A stretch of 64,000 bases of DNA from Stenotrophomonas humi (GCF_001431415.1 NZ_LDJI01000009.1:145863-209862); one strand, 5' to 3'. Shown: positions 50,162-60,356, counted from the stretch's first letter. Made by a program: numbers and translations. The notes: generated by a model not told the origin, from the letters alone.

Positions 50162-52306
50162 ATGAAACGCCTGCCCCTGCGGTCCAGCAACGGCCAGCAA
50201 CGTCTCCTTCCGCGCGGCATGGCAGCGCGCCAGCGCGGTGGCATGGCGGTGATGATGATGCTGTTGCTGCTCGGCCTGGTGGTCATCCTGGGCCTGGTGG
50301 AAGTTGGCTATCTGTACTGGGCCAAGCGCGACGTGCAGAAGACCGCCGACCTGGCCGCACTGGCCGGCGCCCAGCGCCTGGAACTGTGCACCACCGACTA
50401 TGCCGACAACCTCGCTGCGCGGAAGAACGCGGTGGGCGACAACGGCTTCGCCGGCACGCTCGCCATCCACTGCGGCTACTGGAGCGCGGAATTGCCCCGC
50501 GATGCACGCTTTGTCGCCATCACCGCCACCCGCCCGTTGAATGCCGTGCGTGTCACCGCGTCGCGCCAGTCCGTGCCGTTCCTCGGCCAACTGGGGGCGA
50601 TGCCGGTCATCAGCGCCACGGCGGTAGCCCGCCGCACCGAACCGCAGGCCGCTTTCAGCGTTGGCTCGCGGTTGCTCAACGTCAACGGCAGCGCGCCGCT
50701 GCAGGGCCTGTTGCGTCTGGTCGGCATCGACCTCAACCAGACCCAGATCGGCAGCTACCAAGGCCTGGCCAACGTCAAGATCACGCCACGCGGATTGCTG
50801 GAAGCACTCGGCATCCCGGTGGCGGCGGACATCAATGCCGGTGAACTCAACAGCCTGTTGGCCGCCAACCAGATCAGCGTCGCCAAGCTGCTGGATGTCA
50901 TGGCCGATCTGGCCGACCAACAAGGCGTGGCGGACATCAACCTGGGGCTGCTGCAGCAGAAACTGCTTGGCGTCGGCTTGAGCGATGTATTGGTGAAGCT
51001 GGGCTCCACCGCCACCAGCAGTGGCCTGTTCGCAACCATCGCAGGCGGCAGCAATGCGGCCAGCAGTGCGCTGGATGTGGACCTCAATGCACTGGACCTG
51101 CTCGGCACGAGCATCTCCATCGCCAACTCCAAACATGCAGTGGCTGTCCATCAACTGGATCTACCGCTGCTGCGGGCCAAAGCAAGCATCGTTGAACCGG
51201 CGTCCATCGCCATCGGCCCGGTGGGCACCACCGCCTACAACAGCCAGGTGCGGTTGTTCCTGGACATCGACTCGCAGTACCTGCCGCTGGGGCTGGGCCA
51301 GGTACTGGGCTTCCTCGGCACGCGCATCAAACTGCCCACCTACATCGATGTGATCGACGGCTTTGGCCGGCTGTCGGCCATCAACTGCAGCGCGCAGCCG
51401 GCCACCGCAACGGTCGATGTGGAAAGCCCCATCGCCAACATCTGCATCGGCAAGGCCACCACGCCGTGGGATTCCACCCGCGAGCTGTGCAGCACCGGGC
51501 TGGGCAACGAGCAACTGATCACCCTGCTCGGCCGCAATGTGCTCACCCACAAGATCGCATTGCCCGCATTGCCCAATCACGACCAGCTGGTACTCAGCGA
51601 GGGCCAGACCGGTACCGTCAAACCCAACGACCTGCAGGTAGGCCGGCTGGTGTCCGATCTGGTCGGTGCATTGCTGGGCACATTGCAGTCACTGTTTGCA
51701 CCGCAAGGCAGCAACACCGATGCAGCCAAGGACCTTGCACACCAGTATCTGGAAGCGACCAAGGTCAACGGCCTCTATCAACCCGACGCGGTGGTTGCGG
51801 CATTGCGCGACGGCAGCGCCACCCTGCCGGCGCTGGGCAACTGGAACACGCAGATTCCCACCTGCGACTACTGGCTTCTCGGCTGTACCCCCAAGAAGGT
51901 GGACGGCAACGTGTGGGCCGGTTTCCTCTACGAAACCAACGTCAGCGACCCCAGCATCATCGGCGGCCTGCTCGACGTGCTCGGCATCACCTCCTGCAAG
52001 GGCCTGCTGGCCGGGCTGCTGGCCTACAACAGCTGCGTGGAAAACGCCCTGGCCAAATACCTGCAGACCAAACCCGGCGGCCTGAGCGGCACCGGCGGCT
52101 ACAACCCGGTCACTGGCGGCGGCAGTTGTTCCAGTGTGCTGTGCCTGCTGCTCAAGCCGATCATCGACACCACCTTGCGGCCACTGCTCGACAGCGTGGG
52201 CAGGCTGCTGTCAGTGATTCTGTCCGACGTGCTGGGCCTGCAACTGGGCCGCAGCGATGTGCACATGCAGTCGATCCAATGTGGCCGCAGCCAGCTGGTC
52301 GAATGA
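50162..52306 (+). CDS. tadG: TadG-like pilus assembly protein
   Basis: The 714-residue protein has the TadG opening: one membrane helix (MAVMMMLLLLGLVVILGLVE) followed by VGYLYWAKRDVQKTADLAAL, where an Ala/Asp-rich helix flanks the pseudopilin-like segment. The large periplasmic part has several Cys residues and the repeated element LLG. No von Willebrand domain is obvious. It closes the Tad locus. Confidence 0.85.
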   Translation: MKRLPLRSSNGQQRLLPRGMAARQRGGMAVMMMLLLLGLVVILGLVEVGYLYWAKRDVQKTADLAALAGAQRLELCTTDYADNLAARKNAVGDNGFAGTLAIHCGYWSAELPRDARFVAITATRPLNAVRVTASRQSVPFLGQLGAMPVISATAVARRTEPQAAFSVGSRLLNVNGSAPLQGLLRLVGIDLNQTQIGSYQGLANVKITPRGLLEALGIPVAADINAGELNSLLAANQISVAKLLDVMADLADQQGVADINLGLLQQKLLGVGLSDVLVKLGSTATSSGLFATIAGGSNAASSALDVDLNALDLLGTSISIANSKHAVAVHQLDLPLLRAKASIVEPASIAIGPVGTTAYNSQVRLFLDIDSQYLPLGLGQVLGFLGTRIKLPTYIDVIDGFGRLSAINCSAQPATATVDVESPIANICIGKATTPWDSTRELCSTGLGNEQLITLLGRNVLTHKIALPALPNHDQLVLSEGQTGTVKPNDLQVGRLVSDLVGALLGTLQSLFAPQGSNTDAAKDLAHQYLEATKVNGLYQPDAVVAALRDGSATLPALGNWNTQIPTCDYWLLGCTPKKVDGNVWAGFLYETNVSDPSIIGGLLDVLGITSCKGLLAGLLAYNSCVENALAKYLQTKPGGLSGTGGYNPVTGGGSCSSVLCLLLKPIIDTTLRPLLDSVGRLLSVILSDVLGLQLGRSDVHMQSIQCGRSQLVE

Positions 52307-52439
52307 GCCAGCCAACAGCCCGCCAAATCGTTGCGGCACAGCGCTTTTCGCCGCTGGGACGCGTGCTATGCTCGGCGCCGACCCGTACGCAATCAGCATC
52401 TGCGACGGCCATCGCAATTCGGGGGAATTACGAGGATCT

Positions 52440-53159
52440 ATGAGAAGGATCGAGATATTGCCGGCCCGGTTCGCTTGGGCATTGCTGGTTGTAGGCCTCG
52501 TGGCCGCCCCTCAGGCATTGGCCGGGCGTTGGCAGCGCGGTGAAGCCGAGCCACCCGCCGCCCCCGCCAACAGCGAGGACACCGCCGTTGGCAACACCGT
52601 TGCCGAGCTGCAGCGGTTGATGAACAACCGCGAGCTGACCGAACTGCGCACCACTTACAACGGCAACTACGGCGCCAGCCTGTTGTTCCATGCCGACTCG
52701 ATGAACTACTACGTGGCGCTGTTCCACGAGAAGGAGTTCTGGCGGGTCATCCGCACCGACTCGGTGGAGAATGCCGAGACGCTGTACGTCACCTTCGCCG
52801 ACCAGACCAAGCAGCTGGCCCAGGTTTACCTGGACACGGTTCGCCTGCAGGCCGGCAAGGCCTACAGCGAGAAACTGGTGGCCTTGAACGAACGCCGCCT
52901 GCGCGGTCTGCAGCAGGAAGTGGAGCAGCAGCGCCAGCAGTCGATGCAGGTCAGCAACGCGCTGCAGGAGCGCAAGCAGCAGGCCGTGGCATTGAGCTCG
53001 GACCTGCGCGCCACCAACACCCAGCTCGAAACCCTGGACAAGCAGATCAAGGCGCTGCAGGCCCAGCAGATCAACCCGGAACTGTCGCTGCCTCCGGCAC
53101 CTGCGGTTGCCCCGGCAGCTGCGGCGACACCGGTCGCGGAACTGCCAGCGCAGCACTGA
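52440..53159 (+). CDS. DUF2968 family secreted protein
   Basis: The 239-residue protein has a signal peptide (FAWALLVVGLVAAPQALAG), a globular part with GASLLFHADSMNYYVALFHE and EFWRVIRTDS, and a coiled coil (RLRGLQQEVEQQRQQSMQVS). This is the DUF2968 pattern; function is unknown. It follows tadG by 133 bp and is ended by a strong terminator, so it could share the Tad transcript. Confidence 0.85.
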   Translation: MRRIEILPARFAWALLVVGLVAAPQALAGRWQRGEAEPPAAPANSEDTAVGNTVAELQRLMNNRELTELRTTYNGNYGASLLFHADSMNYYVALFHEKEFWRVIRTDSVENAETLYVTFADQTKQLAQVYLDTVRLQAGKAYSEKLVALNERRLRGLQQEVEQQRQQSMQVSNALQERKQQAVALSSDLRATNTQLETLDKQIKALQAQQINPELSLPPAPAVAPAAAATPVAELPAQH

Positions 53160-53227
53160 ACTTTCCTGCATTGCCCGCTCAGTGGCAGCCTGCCTTTGGC
53201 GCAGCGCTGCCCACCAAGCACCAGAGC

Positions 53228-53268
53228 CCCATTCGATCTTGCTGAGAGCGTCGAGTGGGTTTTTTTTT
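53228..53268 (+). terminator. Intrinsic terminator after the DUF2968 gene
   Basis: CCCATTCGA and TCGAGTGGG form a 9-bp stem (one G-T pair) around a 14-nt loop, followed by nine T residues. It closes the Tad and DUF2968 region. Confidence 0.9.
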
Positions 53269-53457
53269 ATGGTTTCCCTTGTGGGTTTCCCGGCCATCCA
53301 AGCCTCAATCGAGGCACTCGATCACGACCAGGGCACGGCACCGACGGCACCACCGGCAAAGGCGTGCGCCGCCTTCGACAAACCCCCTGCGTCCCGGTGG
53401 TTGAGAACCCGCGCAATCGTCGCCATAAAGAGATTTCCTGTCAGCCAGAATCCCGTC

Positions 53458-54318
53458 ATGAGCGAACTCCCCCACGTTTTCGAAGCCACCACCGACACCT
53501 TCGAGGCCGAGGTTCTGCAGAAGTCGATGCAGACGCCCGTGCTGGTCGACTTCTGGGCCACCTGGTGCGGGCCATGCAAGAGCCTGGGGCCGCTTCTGGA
53601 GAAGCTGGCCGGCGAGTACAACGGTGCCTTCGAGCTGGCCAAGGTGGACGTGGACAAGGAGCAGCAGGTCGCTGCCGCCTTCCAGATCCGCTCGGTGCCC
53701 ACGGTGTTCCTGATCAAGGACGGCCAGATCGTCGATGGCTTCCCCGGTGCCATGCCCGAAGGCCAGCTCCGCGAATTCCTCACCCAACACGGTGTGCTGC
53801 CGTTGGAAGCCACTGCGGTCGCCGCAGAACCTGAGGCGTTGCCGCAAGACCCGCAGGCCGAGGTCGCCGCGCTGCGCGAAGCCATCACCGCCGAGCCGGA
53901 CAAGGACGAGCTCAAGCTCGACCTGGCGCTGGCCCTGCTCAAGACCGGTGCGGTCGAAGAAGCCGGCCCGCTGCTCGACGCCCTGCCCGCCAACCTGGCC
54001 ACCGACGATCGCGCCGTGCGTGCACGAGCCCGCCTGGATTTCAGCAACGCACTCAAGGACGCACCGGCCGCCGATGTACTGGCCCAACGCATACTGGCCG
54101 ACGGCAATGATCTGGAGGCGCGCTATCAACTCGGCATCCATCACCTGCTCGGCGGCGAGGACGAGGCGGCGCTGGAGCAGTTTATCGAGATGCTGCGTAT
54201 CGACCGCAGCTTCCGCGACAACCTGCCCAAGAAGGCCCTGATCGACGCCTTCCGTGTCATCGAGGACGAAGATCTGGTCGGCCGTTACCGTCGCCGGATG
54301 TCCTCACTGCTGTTCTAA
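53458..54318 (+). CDS. cnoX: Thioredoxin-TPR chaperone (CnoX/YbbN)
   Basis: The 286-residue protein has an N-terminal thioredoxin domain with WCGPCK (residues about 37-42), the cis-Pro motif RSVPTVFLIKDG, and a C-terminal half of tetratricopeptide repeats (DELKLDLALALLKTGAVEEA). This is the CnoX plan; the intact CxxC suggests redox activity, unlike the E. coli form. It protects proteins from aggregation under oxidative stress in known members. Confidence 0.92.
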   Translation: MSELPHVFEATTDTFEAEVLQKSMQTPVLVDFWATWCGPCKSLGPLLEKLAGEYNGAFELAKVDVDKEQQVAAAFQIRSVPTVFLIKDGQIVDGFPGAMPEGQLREFLTQHGVLPLEATAVAAEPEALPQDPQAEVAALREAITAEPDKDELKLDLALALLKTGAVEEAGPLLDALPANLATDDRAVRARARLDFSNALKDAPAADVLAQRILADGNDLEARYQLGIHHLLGGEDEAALEQFIEMLRIDRSFRDNLPKKALIDAFRVIEDEDLVGRYRRRMSSLLF

Positions 54319-54417
54319 GCGATACACGTTCAGGCAGGCGAAACTCCGCCTGCCTGATAATGCGGCGCTGGATCAACACCATGATCGCGCCGCAGCGGTA
54401 TTGCGGTATCCGGGGGG

Positions 54418-56133
54418 ATGGAGATGCACGGCTTGGAAACCGGGCTCCGGGGGCCCGTACCTGAGGACGAGATTTCCGTGACCTTGCAGATTCCGCAGTT
54501 CCTGCACCTGTTTTCGAAGATGCTGCTTGTCAGCCTGTTGCTGCTCAACATCCCTTCTGCTGATGCACAGGACTGGAGCTACCGCGTCCGTCCCGGCGAC
54601 AACCTCTGGGACCTGGGCGCACGCTATCTCAAGCCCTCCGTCCCCTGGCAACAGCTGAAACAGCACAACGCCGTCTCCGATCCTTACCGCCTGCCCCCCG
54701 GCCAGACCCTGCGCTTCCCGATTGCCTGGCTGCGGGTCGAGCCGGCGCCGGCACGCGTGCTGGCAGTGCGCGGCCCGGTGCAGGTAACCGGCATCGGGCC
54801 GGGCTCGCAGCCCGTGCGCGAGGGCATGCGACTGCCCATGGGCAGTGAAATCCAGACCGGTGCCGATGCCAGCGTAACGCTGGAATTCGCCGATGACTCA
54901 CACCTGCTGCTGCGCGAAAACGCACAACTCCAGCTGGACCAGCTGAGCAGTTACGGCAGCACCGGCATGGTCGACACCCGCATCCGGCTGCAGCGTGGGC
55001 GCAGCAGCAGCCGGGTCACGCCGGCGCGCGGCCCGGCCTCGCGCTACATGATCACCGCCCCCACTGCGACCAGCAGCGTGCGCGGCACCGTATTCCGGGT
55101 GAGCGCCGGCGGTGCGACGGCCGCTGCCTCGACCGAGGTGGTGGAAGGCCGGGTACAGGTGAGCAACCGGCTTGGCCGACGATTGGTTGAACCCGGTTTC
55201 GCCGCCATCAGTGCCTCGAGCAGCGCCGCACCGGCACCGGTACACGCCCTGCTTCCCGCTCCGCACCTGGAACCATCCCAGCTGAGATTGGCGCCACTCC
55301 CCCTGCTGGCAGCCTGGCAACCGGTAACCGGTGCTGCCGGCTACCGCGTCGAGGTGGTGCAGGCCGATGCCCCCGAAGTGTTGCTGTTCGCCCGTGACCT
55401 GACCGAGCCCAGGCTGCAGATCGACGACCTGCCGCCTGGTCAGCTGCGACTGCTGGTGCGTGCGGTCAGCACCGAGGGAGTGGAAGGTCTCGACGCCGAA
55501 CACGCCTTCACCGTCCCCGATGGCCTGCCGGCGCCGCTGACCCTGGCGCCGTTGCACGGCCAGACCATCCACCAGCCGCAGCCCCGCTTCGAATGGGCAG
55601 TGGTGCCCGGTGCAACCGGCACCGCGCTGCAGATCGCCCGCGAGCCGTTGTTCCTGCAGCCCGTGCTGGAACAGGAGGCACACGGCAGCCGTGCCCGCGC
55701 CGCGTCCGCGCTGGCGCCGGGCGACTACTTCTGGCGCGTGGCCTCGCTGGATGCACAGGGCCAGCGCGGTCGTTACGGTCAAGCGCTGCCGCTGCAGGTC
55801 AGCGATGCACCGCCAGACCCGCAGCTGCAGTCGGACAAGAGCCGCAAGGGCCAATTCACACTCCGCTGGCAGGCCGGACAAAGCAGCCAGCGCTACCGGG
55901 TGCAGATCGACCGCCGCAAGGATTTCTCCCGGCCGCTGCTCGACCGCGAAGTGGAAGTCCCGGAGGTCTCACTGAAACAACCCTGGCGTGGCGGCAACCT
56001 GTACGTGCGGGTGCAGACCCTGGATGACGATGGCTATGCCGGCCCGTTCTCGCCGGTGCAGCAGATCCAGCTGCCATGCAAGCTCTGCTACGGCACCGGC
56101 GCCGGCGCCCTGTTGCTGCTGCTCGCCCTATGA
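54418..56133 (+). CDS. LysM-FecR domain protein
   Basis: The 571-residue protein has a hydrophobic signal at residues about 36-50, a LysM motif (YRVRPGDNLWDLGARYLKPS), a FecR domain (PMGSEIQTGADASVTLEFAD, TSSVRGTVFRVSAGG), two fibronectin-like repeats (VTGAAGYRVEVVQADAPEVL) and a C-terminal hydrophobic tail. It overlaps the CHASE2-GGDEF gene by 4 nt. The pair suggests envelope sensing linked to c-di-GMP. GTG 54478 is an alternative start. Confidence 0.87.
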   Translation: MEMHGLETGLRGPVPEDEISVTLQIPQFLHLFSKMLLVSLLLLNIPSADAQDWSYRVRPGDNLWDLGARYLKPSVPWQQLKQHNAVSDPYRLPPGQTLRFPIAWLRVEPAPARVLAVRGPVQVTGIGPGSQPVREGMRLPMGSEIQTGADASVTLEFADDSHLLLRENAQLQLDQLSSYGSTGMVDTRIRLQRGRSSSRVTPARGPASRYMITAPTATSSVRGTVFRVSAGGATAAASTEVVEGRVQVSNRLGRRLVEPGFAAISASSSAAPAPVHALLPAPHLEPSQLRLAPLPLLAAWQPVTGAAGYRVEVVQADAPEVLLFARDLTEPRLQIDDLPPGQLRLLVRAVSTEGVEGLDAEHAFTVPDGLPAPLTLAPLHGQTIHQPQPRFEWAVVPGATGTALQIAREPLFLQPVLEQEAHGSRARAASALAPGDYFWRVASLDAQGQRGRYGQALPLQVSDAPPDPQLQSDKSRKGQFTLRWQAGQSSQRYRVQIDRRKDFSRPLLDREVEVPEVSLKQPWRGGNLYVRVQTLDDDGYAGPFSPVQQIQLPCKLCYGTGAGALLLLLAL

Positions 56134-57761
56134 GAGTGCTGAGGCTGCGCTGGCATCAACACCTGCTGCTGGCCGCCGCAGTGGGTGCATTGGCTGGCTG
56201 GATCAGCCACACCAAGGTGTTCTGGCAGCAGGATGAAAGTGCCTACGACCAACTCGTCGGCAACTGGAACTACGAAGCCGACCCCAGCCTGTTGATCGTG
56301 GCCATTGATGACCACAGCCTGCAGCAGCTCGGGCAATGGCCTTGGCCTCGCGGCACCCATGCACGCCTGCTTGACCGCCTGCAGCAGGCAGGTGCCGAGC
56401 ATGTCGCGCTGGACCTGTTGTTCATCGAACCCGACCGCAAGGACCGCGACCAGGACGCCTTGCTGGCCGACGCGATCAAGCGCAGCGGCAACGTGCTGCT
56501 GCCGGTACTGGCGGTAGCTCCCAGCGACGAGGCGGTGCCTGAAGAACTGATGCCGGTGCCGGTGATTTCCGCCGCGGCGGCACAGCTGGCGCATACCGAC
56601 ATCGAGATCGAAGGCGACGGTATCGCACGTGGCCTGTACCTCAAGGCCGGTATCGGCTCGGCCTACTGGCCCGCGTTGGGCATGGCCCTGGCCGGTCGGA
56701 TTGATCCGGTGCCCGGGCTGCCCAGCCCGCAGGACTCAACCCTCACCCCTTACCAGTGGCACCGCGACAACTATGTCCGCCTGCGCTACGCCGGGCCGCC
56801 GGGCACGTTCCCGCAGGTGTCCTACAGCGATGTGCTGGAGGGCCGCATCGCACCGGGCCTGCTGCATGGGCGACGGGTGATCGTCGGCATGACCGCCAGC
56901 GGCGTGGCCCCGCGCCTGCTCACGCCTACCTCGCACGAGCGCTGGATGAGCGGCAGCGAGTACCAAGCCAATGTCGCCTCCATGCTGCTCGCACACCACG
57001 CCATCCTGCCGCTGATGCCGCTGGCGCAGATCTTCTTCGTGGCCCTGCTGGTGATGCTGTGCGCCATGGCCACCACCAGCTCATTGCCACCCTGGCTGGT
57101 GGGCGCGGTTGCAATACCGGCACCATTGCTGCTCAGTTTCATCCTGCTACGCGGCTTCAACCTGTGGTTCGCACCAGTGGCAGCCGTGGTCAGCATCATC
57201 GTCCTGCTGCTGGCTTGGGGCCTGTGGCGCATCCGTTACTGGCGCCGTCAGGCCAACCGCGACCCGCTGACCGGCCTGGCCAACCGCATGCGCTTTGAGG
57301 AAACGCTGCAGCTGGAGACCGATGCCGCACGCCGCAGCGGTCGTCCGCTGAGCCTGCTGCTGGTCGACGTGGACCATTTCAAGTCCTACAACGACACCTA
57401 CGGTCACTATGTGGGCGACCGTGTTCTGCGCCAGGTCGCCAACACCATCGACGACCTCGCCCGCCGTCCGCGCGACCTTGCCGCACGTTTTGGCGGCGAT
57501 GAGTTCGCGGTGATCCTGCCCGACACACCCCAGGCCGGTGCGGTGCAACTGATCGAAAGCCTGCTTGCACGCACGCGCCAGCAGGGCATCACCGTCGACA
57601 AGGGTCGACTGGCGCAGGTCAGCCTGACCATCGGCGTGTATACGGTGGTGCCGGCCGCGCAGGACACCCCGGCAAGCCTGTTCGAGGCCGCCGACGCCGC
57701 GCTGTACCGTGCCAAGGAAGCCGGCCGGGACACCTACGACGCCGATCCATCACCGCGCTGA
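56130..57761 (+). CDS. CHASE2-domain diguanylate cyclase
   Basis: The 543-residue protein has a CHASE2 sensor domain (about residues 30-300: IVAIDDHSLQQLGQWPWPRG, GAEHVALDLLFIEPDRKDRD) flanked by membrane helices, then three membrane helices and a GGDEF domain (DPLTGLANRMRFEETLQLE, RFGGDEFAVILPD). The I-site RPRD lies five residues before GGDEF. It should make c-di-GMP under CHASE2 control, with product inhibition. Confidence 0.95.
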   Translation: MRVLRLRWHQHLLLAAAVGALAGWISHTKVFWQQDESAYDQLVGNWNYEADPSLLIVAIDDHSLQQLGQWPWPRGTHARLLDRLQQAGAEHVALDLLFIEPDRKDRDQDALLADAIKRSGNVLLPVLAVAPSDEAVPEELMPVPVISAAAAQLAHTDIEIEGDGIARGLYLKAGIGSAYWPALGMALAGRIDPVPGLPSPQDSTLTPYQWHRDNYVRLRYAGPPGTFPQVSYSDVLEGRIAPGLLHGRRVIVGMTASGVAPRLLTPTSHERWMSGSEYQANVASMLLAHHAILPLMPLAQIFFVALLVMLCAMATTSSLPPWLVGAVAIPAPLLLSFILLRGFNLWFAPVAAVVSIIVLLLAWGLWRIRYWRRQANRDPLTGLANRMRFEETLQLETDAARRSGRPLSLLLVDVDHFKSYNDTYGHYVGDRVLRQVANTIDDLARRPRDLAARFGGDEFAVILPDTPQAGAVQLIESLLARTRQQGITVDKGRLAQVSLTIGVYTVVPAAQDTPASLFEAADAALYRAKEAGRDTYDADPSPR

Positions 57762-57824
57762 CATCCGCCAAACCATACGCATGCGAATGCTAGACTGGCC
57801 ACCCCCAGTCTCCTCCGTCCTGCG

Positions 57825-58286
57825 ATGAAAGCCAGCCTGTTCCGTTTCGGTATCAATCTGTGGCCGCCCTTCCTTTTCGCCGGCATCCATGTCACCGATA
57901 TCAGCACCGACTACCGCTACGTTCGGGTCGAACTGCGGCAGCGGCCGTGGAACGTGAACTATGTGCGCACCCACTTCGGTGGCAGCCTGTTTGCGATGAC
58001 CGACCCGTTCTGGATGTTGTGCCTGCTGCAGAACATGGGCAGCCGCTACTTCGTGTGGGACCGCGCCGGTGCCATTGAATTCCTCAAGCCCGGCCGCGGC
58101 GTGGTCTGGACCGAATTCAAGCTCGACGACGCCATCCTGGACGAGATCAAGCTCGCCACGGCTGGTGGTGACAAGTACCTGCACTGGTTCGAGAACGATG
58201 TCGTCGACGCCAAGGGCGAGGTCGTCGCCCGGGTCCGCAAACAGGTCTACGTGCGACTCAAGCCTGACGCTCGCAAACAGGATTGA
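57825..58286 (+). CDS. DUF4442 (hotdog-fold thioesterase-like) protein
   Basis: The 153-residue protein has the DUF4442 pattern NYVRTHFGGSLFAMTDPFWM, PFLFAGIHVTDISTDYRYVR and a hotdog-like beta core. The family is related to PaaI thioesterases, but the substrate is unknown. It stands alone, 63 bp after the cyclase gene. Confidence 0.85.
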   Translation: MKASLFRFGINLWPPFLFAGIHVTDISTDYRYVRVELRQRPWNVNYVRTHFGGSLFAMTDPFWMLCLLQNMGSRYFVWDRAGAIEFLKPGRGVVWTEFKLDDAILDEIKLATAGGDKYLHWFENDVVDAKGEVVARVRKQVYVRLKPDARKQD

Positions 58287-58299
58287 TCCAGCCGACCGA

Positions 58300-59622
58300 T
58301 CATTGCCTGACAGCGGTGCCTGGCAGAGGCACCGAGAACGCAGCACCGTTGTCCTTGCCGTAGTAGGAGGCAACCTGCAGGCTGGCGCCATCATTGCCCA
58401 ACAGCAGCGGCCGCGCTCCCTCGCGCAGACGTGCCGGCACCTGTGCCAACGCAGCGGCTGCATCGACGTGCGGGTTCGCCCGCAACCACAGCAACGCTTC
58501 AGCCAGACGCAGCCGCGCGCCAGCATCCTGCAGGGATGAACCGTAGTTGTCGTATGCCGGCCCGGAGATGCCCGCCACGATGCAGCCCACCGCATTGGCC
58601 GCACATTCCAGCCGCCATGTGCTGCTTGATGCATGCGACCAATGCACCGGGATATCAGCGGCCAACGCATCGACGGTGCGCTGGCTGCAAGCACCGGCCA
58701 TCGACAGCGCAAGCAGGCCTTCGGTTTTCTGCTTGTCCAGGGCCAGCCAGCCAAACCCGACGGGGGTGATCTCAAGGCTGCCGCTGACCATCGCGAATTC
58801 CCCCTGCATCGCGGGACACAGGCTCAGCGCCTGCGGCGCCGGCGCAACGAACACGCCTTCGCACGTTGCCGGCAATGGATGCGCCACCGGCAGCTCGGCC
58901 AGCACCGACGCCAGCAATCGAACGTTGCCGCCGACCATCGCGGCACCAATGTTGGCCGGCACCAGACCGTCGCCATGCGACATCAGCACTTTTGCAGTGC
59001 GCACATCACTGCAGATGCCGGCCAACGCCTCGTCGCTGCGCCCCTGCACATGGGCAAGCGCATGCGCAGACAGCGAACGTTGCAGCAAGTTGAAGCTGGG
59101 AATGGGCAGCCGTCCGTCGGCAACAAAGCGACTGCGGTAGTGGCTGTCGCCAGACAGTGCGTTGATCCGCGTCAGCAATCCGCGCTGCCCGACAAGCGCC
59201 GCCTCCACTGCGGCAGGGTTGGCGCGCACCAGCGCCAGACAATCGGCCTGCCGCCAGCGGCAAGGCAAGGTCGCATCGGCCACCTCGCGGTAACGGAGCT
59301 GCGCGACGCTGGCCGTGGCTGACGGTGTGAACGGCGCATCACCCGGCAGATCAGCCAGACGTTGAACGTCCTCGGCAATGATCGCCGCGCGCTCGGCATC
59401 GGGCACATCGTCGAAGCCGAGCAGCCAGATGCCATCGAACGCATTGCCGCCCGGCGGCGGCGCTACCGCCGCTGGCCGCAACAGCGCCAAGGCCTCCCGT
59501 TGGGCCGCCGGCATCGGCATCAGCCGCGACAGCGTCCATACCCCGACCACCACCAGCAGCCCCAACGCCACGCCCCACAGACTCCAACGCACCACGTTCA
59601 ACACAGCGTTCTCCCCCTGCAT
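58300..59622 (-). CDS. Membrane-anchored protein of unknown function
   Basis: The 440-residue protein has one N-terminal membrane helix (WGVALGLLVVVGVWTL) and a large periplasmic part with six or more Cys residues. It contains GIWLLGFDDVPDAER and LALVRANPAAVEAAL, resembling uncharacterised Xanthomonadaceae proteins. No catalytic motif is seen. It is convergent with the DUF4442 gene and divergent from the DUF502 gene. Confidence 0.75.
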   Translation of the reverse strand: MQGENAVLNVVRWSLWGVALGLLVVVGVWTLSRLMPMPAAQREALALLRPAAVAPPPGGNAFDGIWLLGFDDVPDAERAAIIAEDVQRLADLPGDAPFTPSATASVAQLRYREVADATLPCRWRQADCLALVRANPAAVEAALVGQRGLLTRINALSGDSHYRSRFVADGRLPIPSFNLLQRSLSAHALAHVQGRSDEALAGICSDVRTAKVLMSHGDGLVPANIGAAMVGGNVRLLASVLAELPVAHPLPATCEGVFVAPAPQALSLCPAMQGEFAMVSGSLEITPVGFGWLALDKQKTEGLLALSMAGACSQRTVDALAADIPVHWSHASSSTWRLECAANAVGCIVAGISGPAYDNYGSSLQDAGARLRLAEALLWLRANPHVDAAAALAQVPARLREGARPLLLGNDGASLQVASYYGKDNGAAFSVPLPGTAVRQ

Positions 59623-59678
59623 CCGTCCCTGAACCAGGCCGAGCTTATCGGCCCCTGTCGTACCGCTACAATCAGCGC

Positions 59679-60356
59679 ATGTCCGCCGATGCCGTGTCCC
59701 CCTCCCCCCGCCCCTCCCTGCAACGTCTTTTCCTGACCGGCCTGCTTACGCTGCTGCCGATCTGGCTGACCTGGGTGGTCGTCAAATTCGTGTTCGTGCT
59801 GCTATCGGGCATCAGCAGTCCGCTGGTGATCCCGCTGTCCGAGCGTATCGCTGCCTCGTTCCCGCACTACCTGGGTTGGATCAAGGTGGAGTGGATGCAG
59901 GACCTTACCGGCCTGCTGGCCACCGTGCTGGTGATCCTGGTGGTGGGCATTCTCAGCCGCCGCGTGATCGGCCAACGGCTGCTGCGCTGGTTTGGTGCGG
60001 TGATCCGCCGTATCCCGTTGGCCAGCATCATCTATGACAGCGCCAAGAAGCTGCTGGACATCCTGCAGACCCAGCCCGGCAGCACCCAGCGCGTGGTCCT
60101 GATCGACTTCCCGCACCGTGACATGAAGTCGGTCGGCCTGGTCACCCGCGTCATCCGTGAAACCGGCACCGGCCGCGAGTTGGCCGCCGTCTACGTGCCA
60201 ACCACGCCCAACCCCACCTCCGGTTACTTGGAAATCGTACCGGTGGAGTTGCTCACCCCCACCGACTGGACGGTGGACCAGGCGATGAGCTTCATCATCT
60301 CCGGTGGCGCGGTCGCTCCTGAAACGGTGCCATTCACCCGCACCGCAGACCGATAG
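59679..60356 (+). CDS. DUF502 family membrane protein
   Basis: The 225-residue protein has two membrane helices in its first 110 residues (LTLLPIWLTWVVVKFVFVLL, GLLATVLVILVVGILSRRVI) and the DUF502 core IPLASIIYDSAKKLLDILQ then GYLEIVPVELLTPTDWTVDQ, AMSFIISGGAVAPE. Its biochemical role is unknown. The order in Xanthomonadaceae often places it near aspartyl-tRNA synthetase, not seen here. Confidence 0.9.
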   Translation: MSADAVSPSPRPSLQRLFLTGLLTLLPIWLTWVVVKFVFVLLSGISSPLVIPLSERIAASFPHYLGWIKVEWMQDLTGLLATVLVILVVGILSRRVIGQRLLRWFGAVIRRIPLASIIYDSAKKLLDILQTQPGSTQRVVLIDFPHRDMKSVGLVTRVIRETGTGRELAAVYVPTTPNPTSGYLEIVPVELLTPTDWTVDQAMSFIISGGAVAPETVPFTRTADR

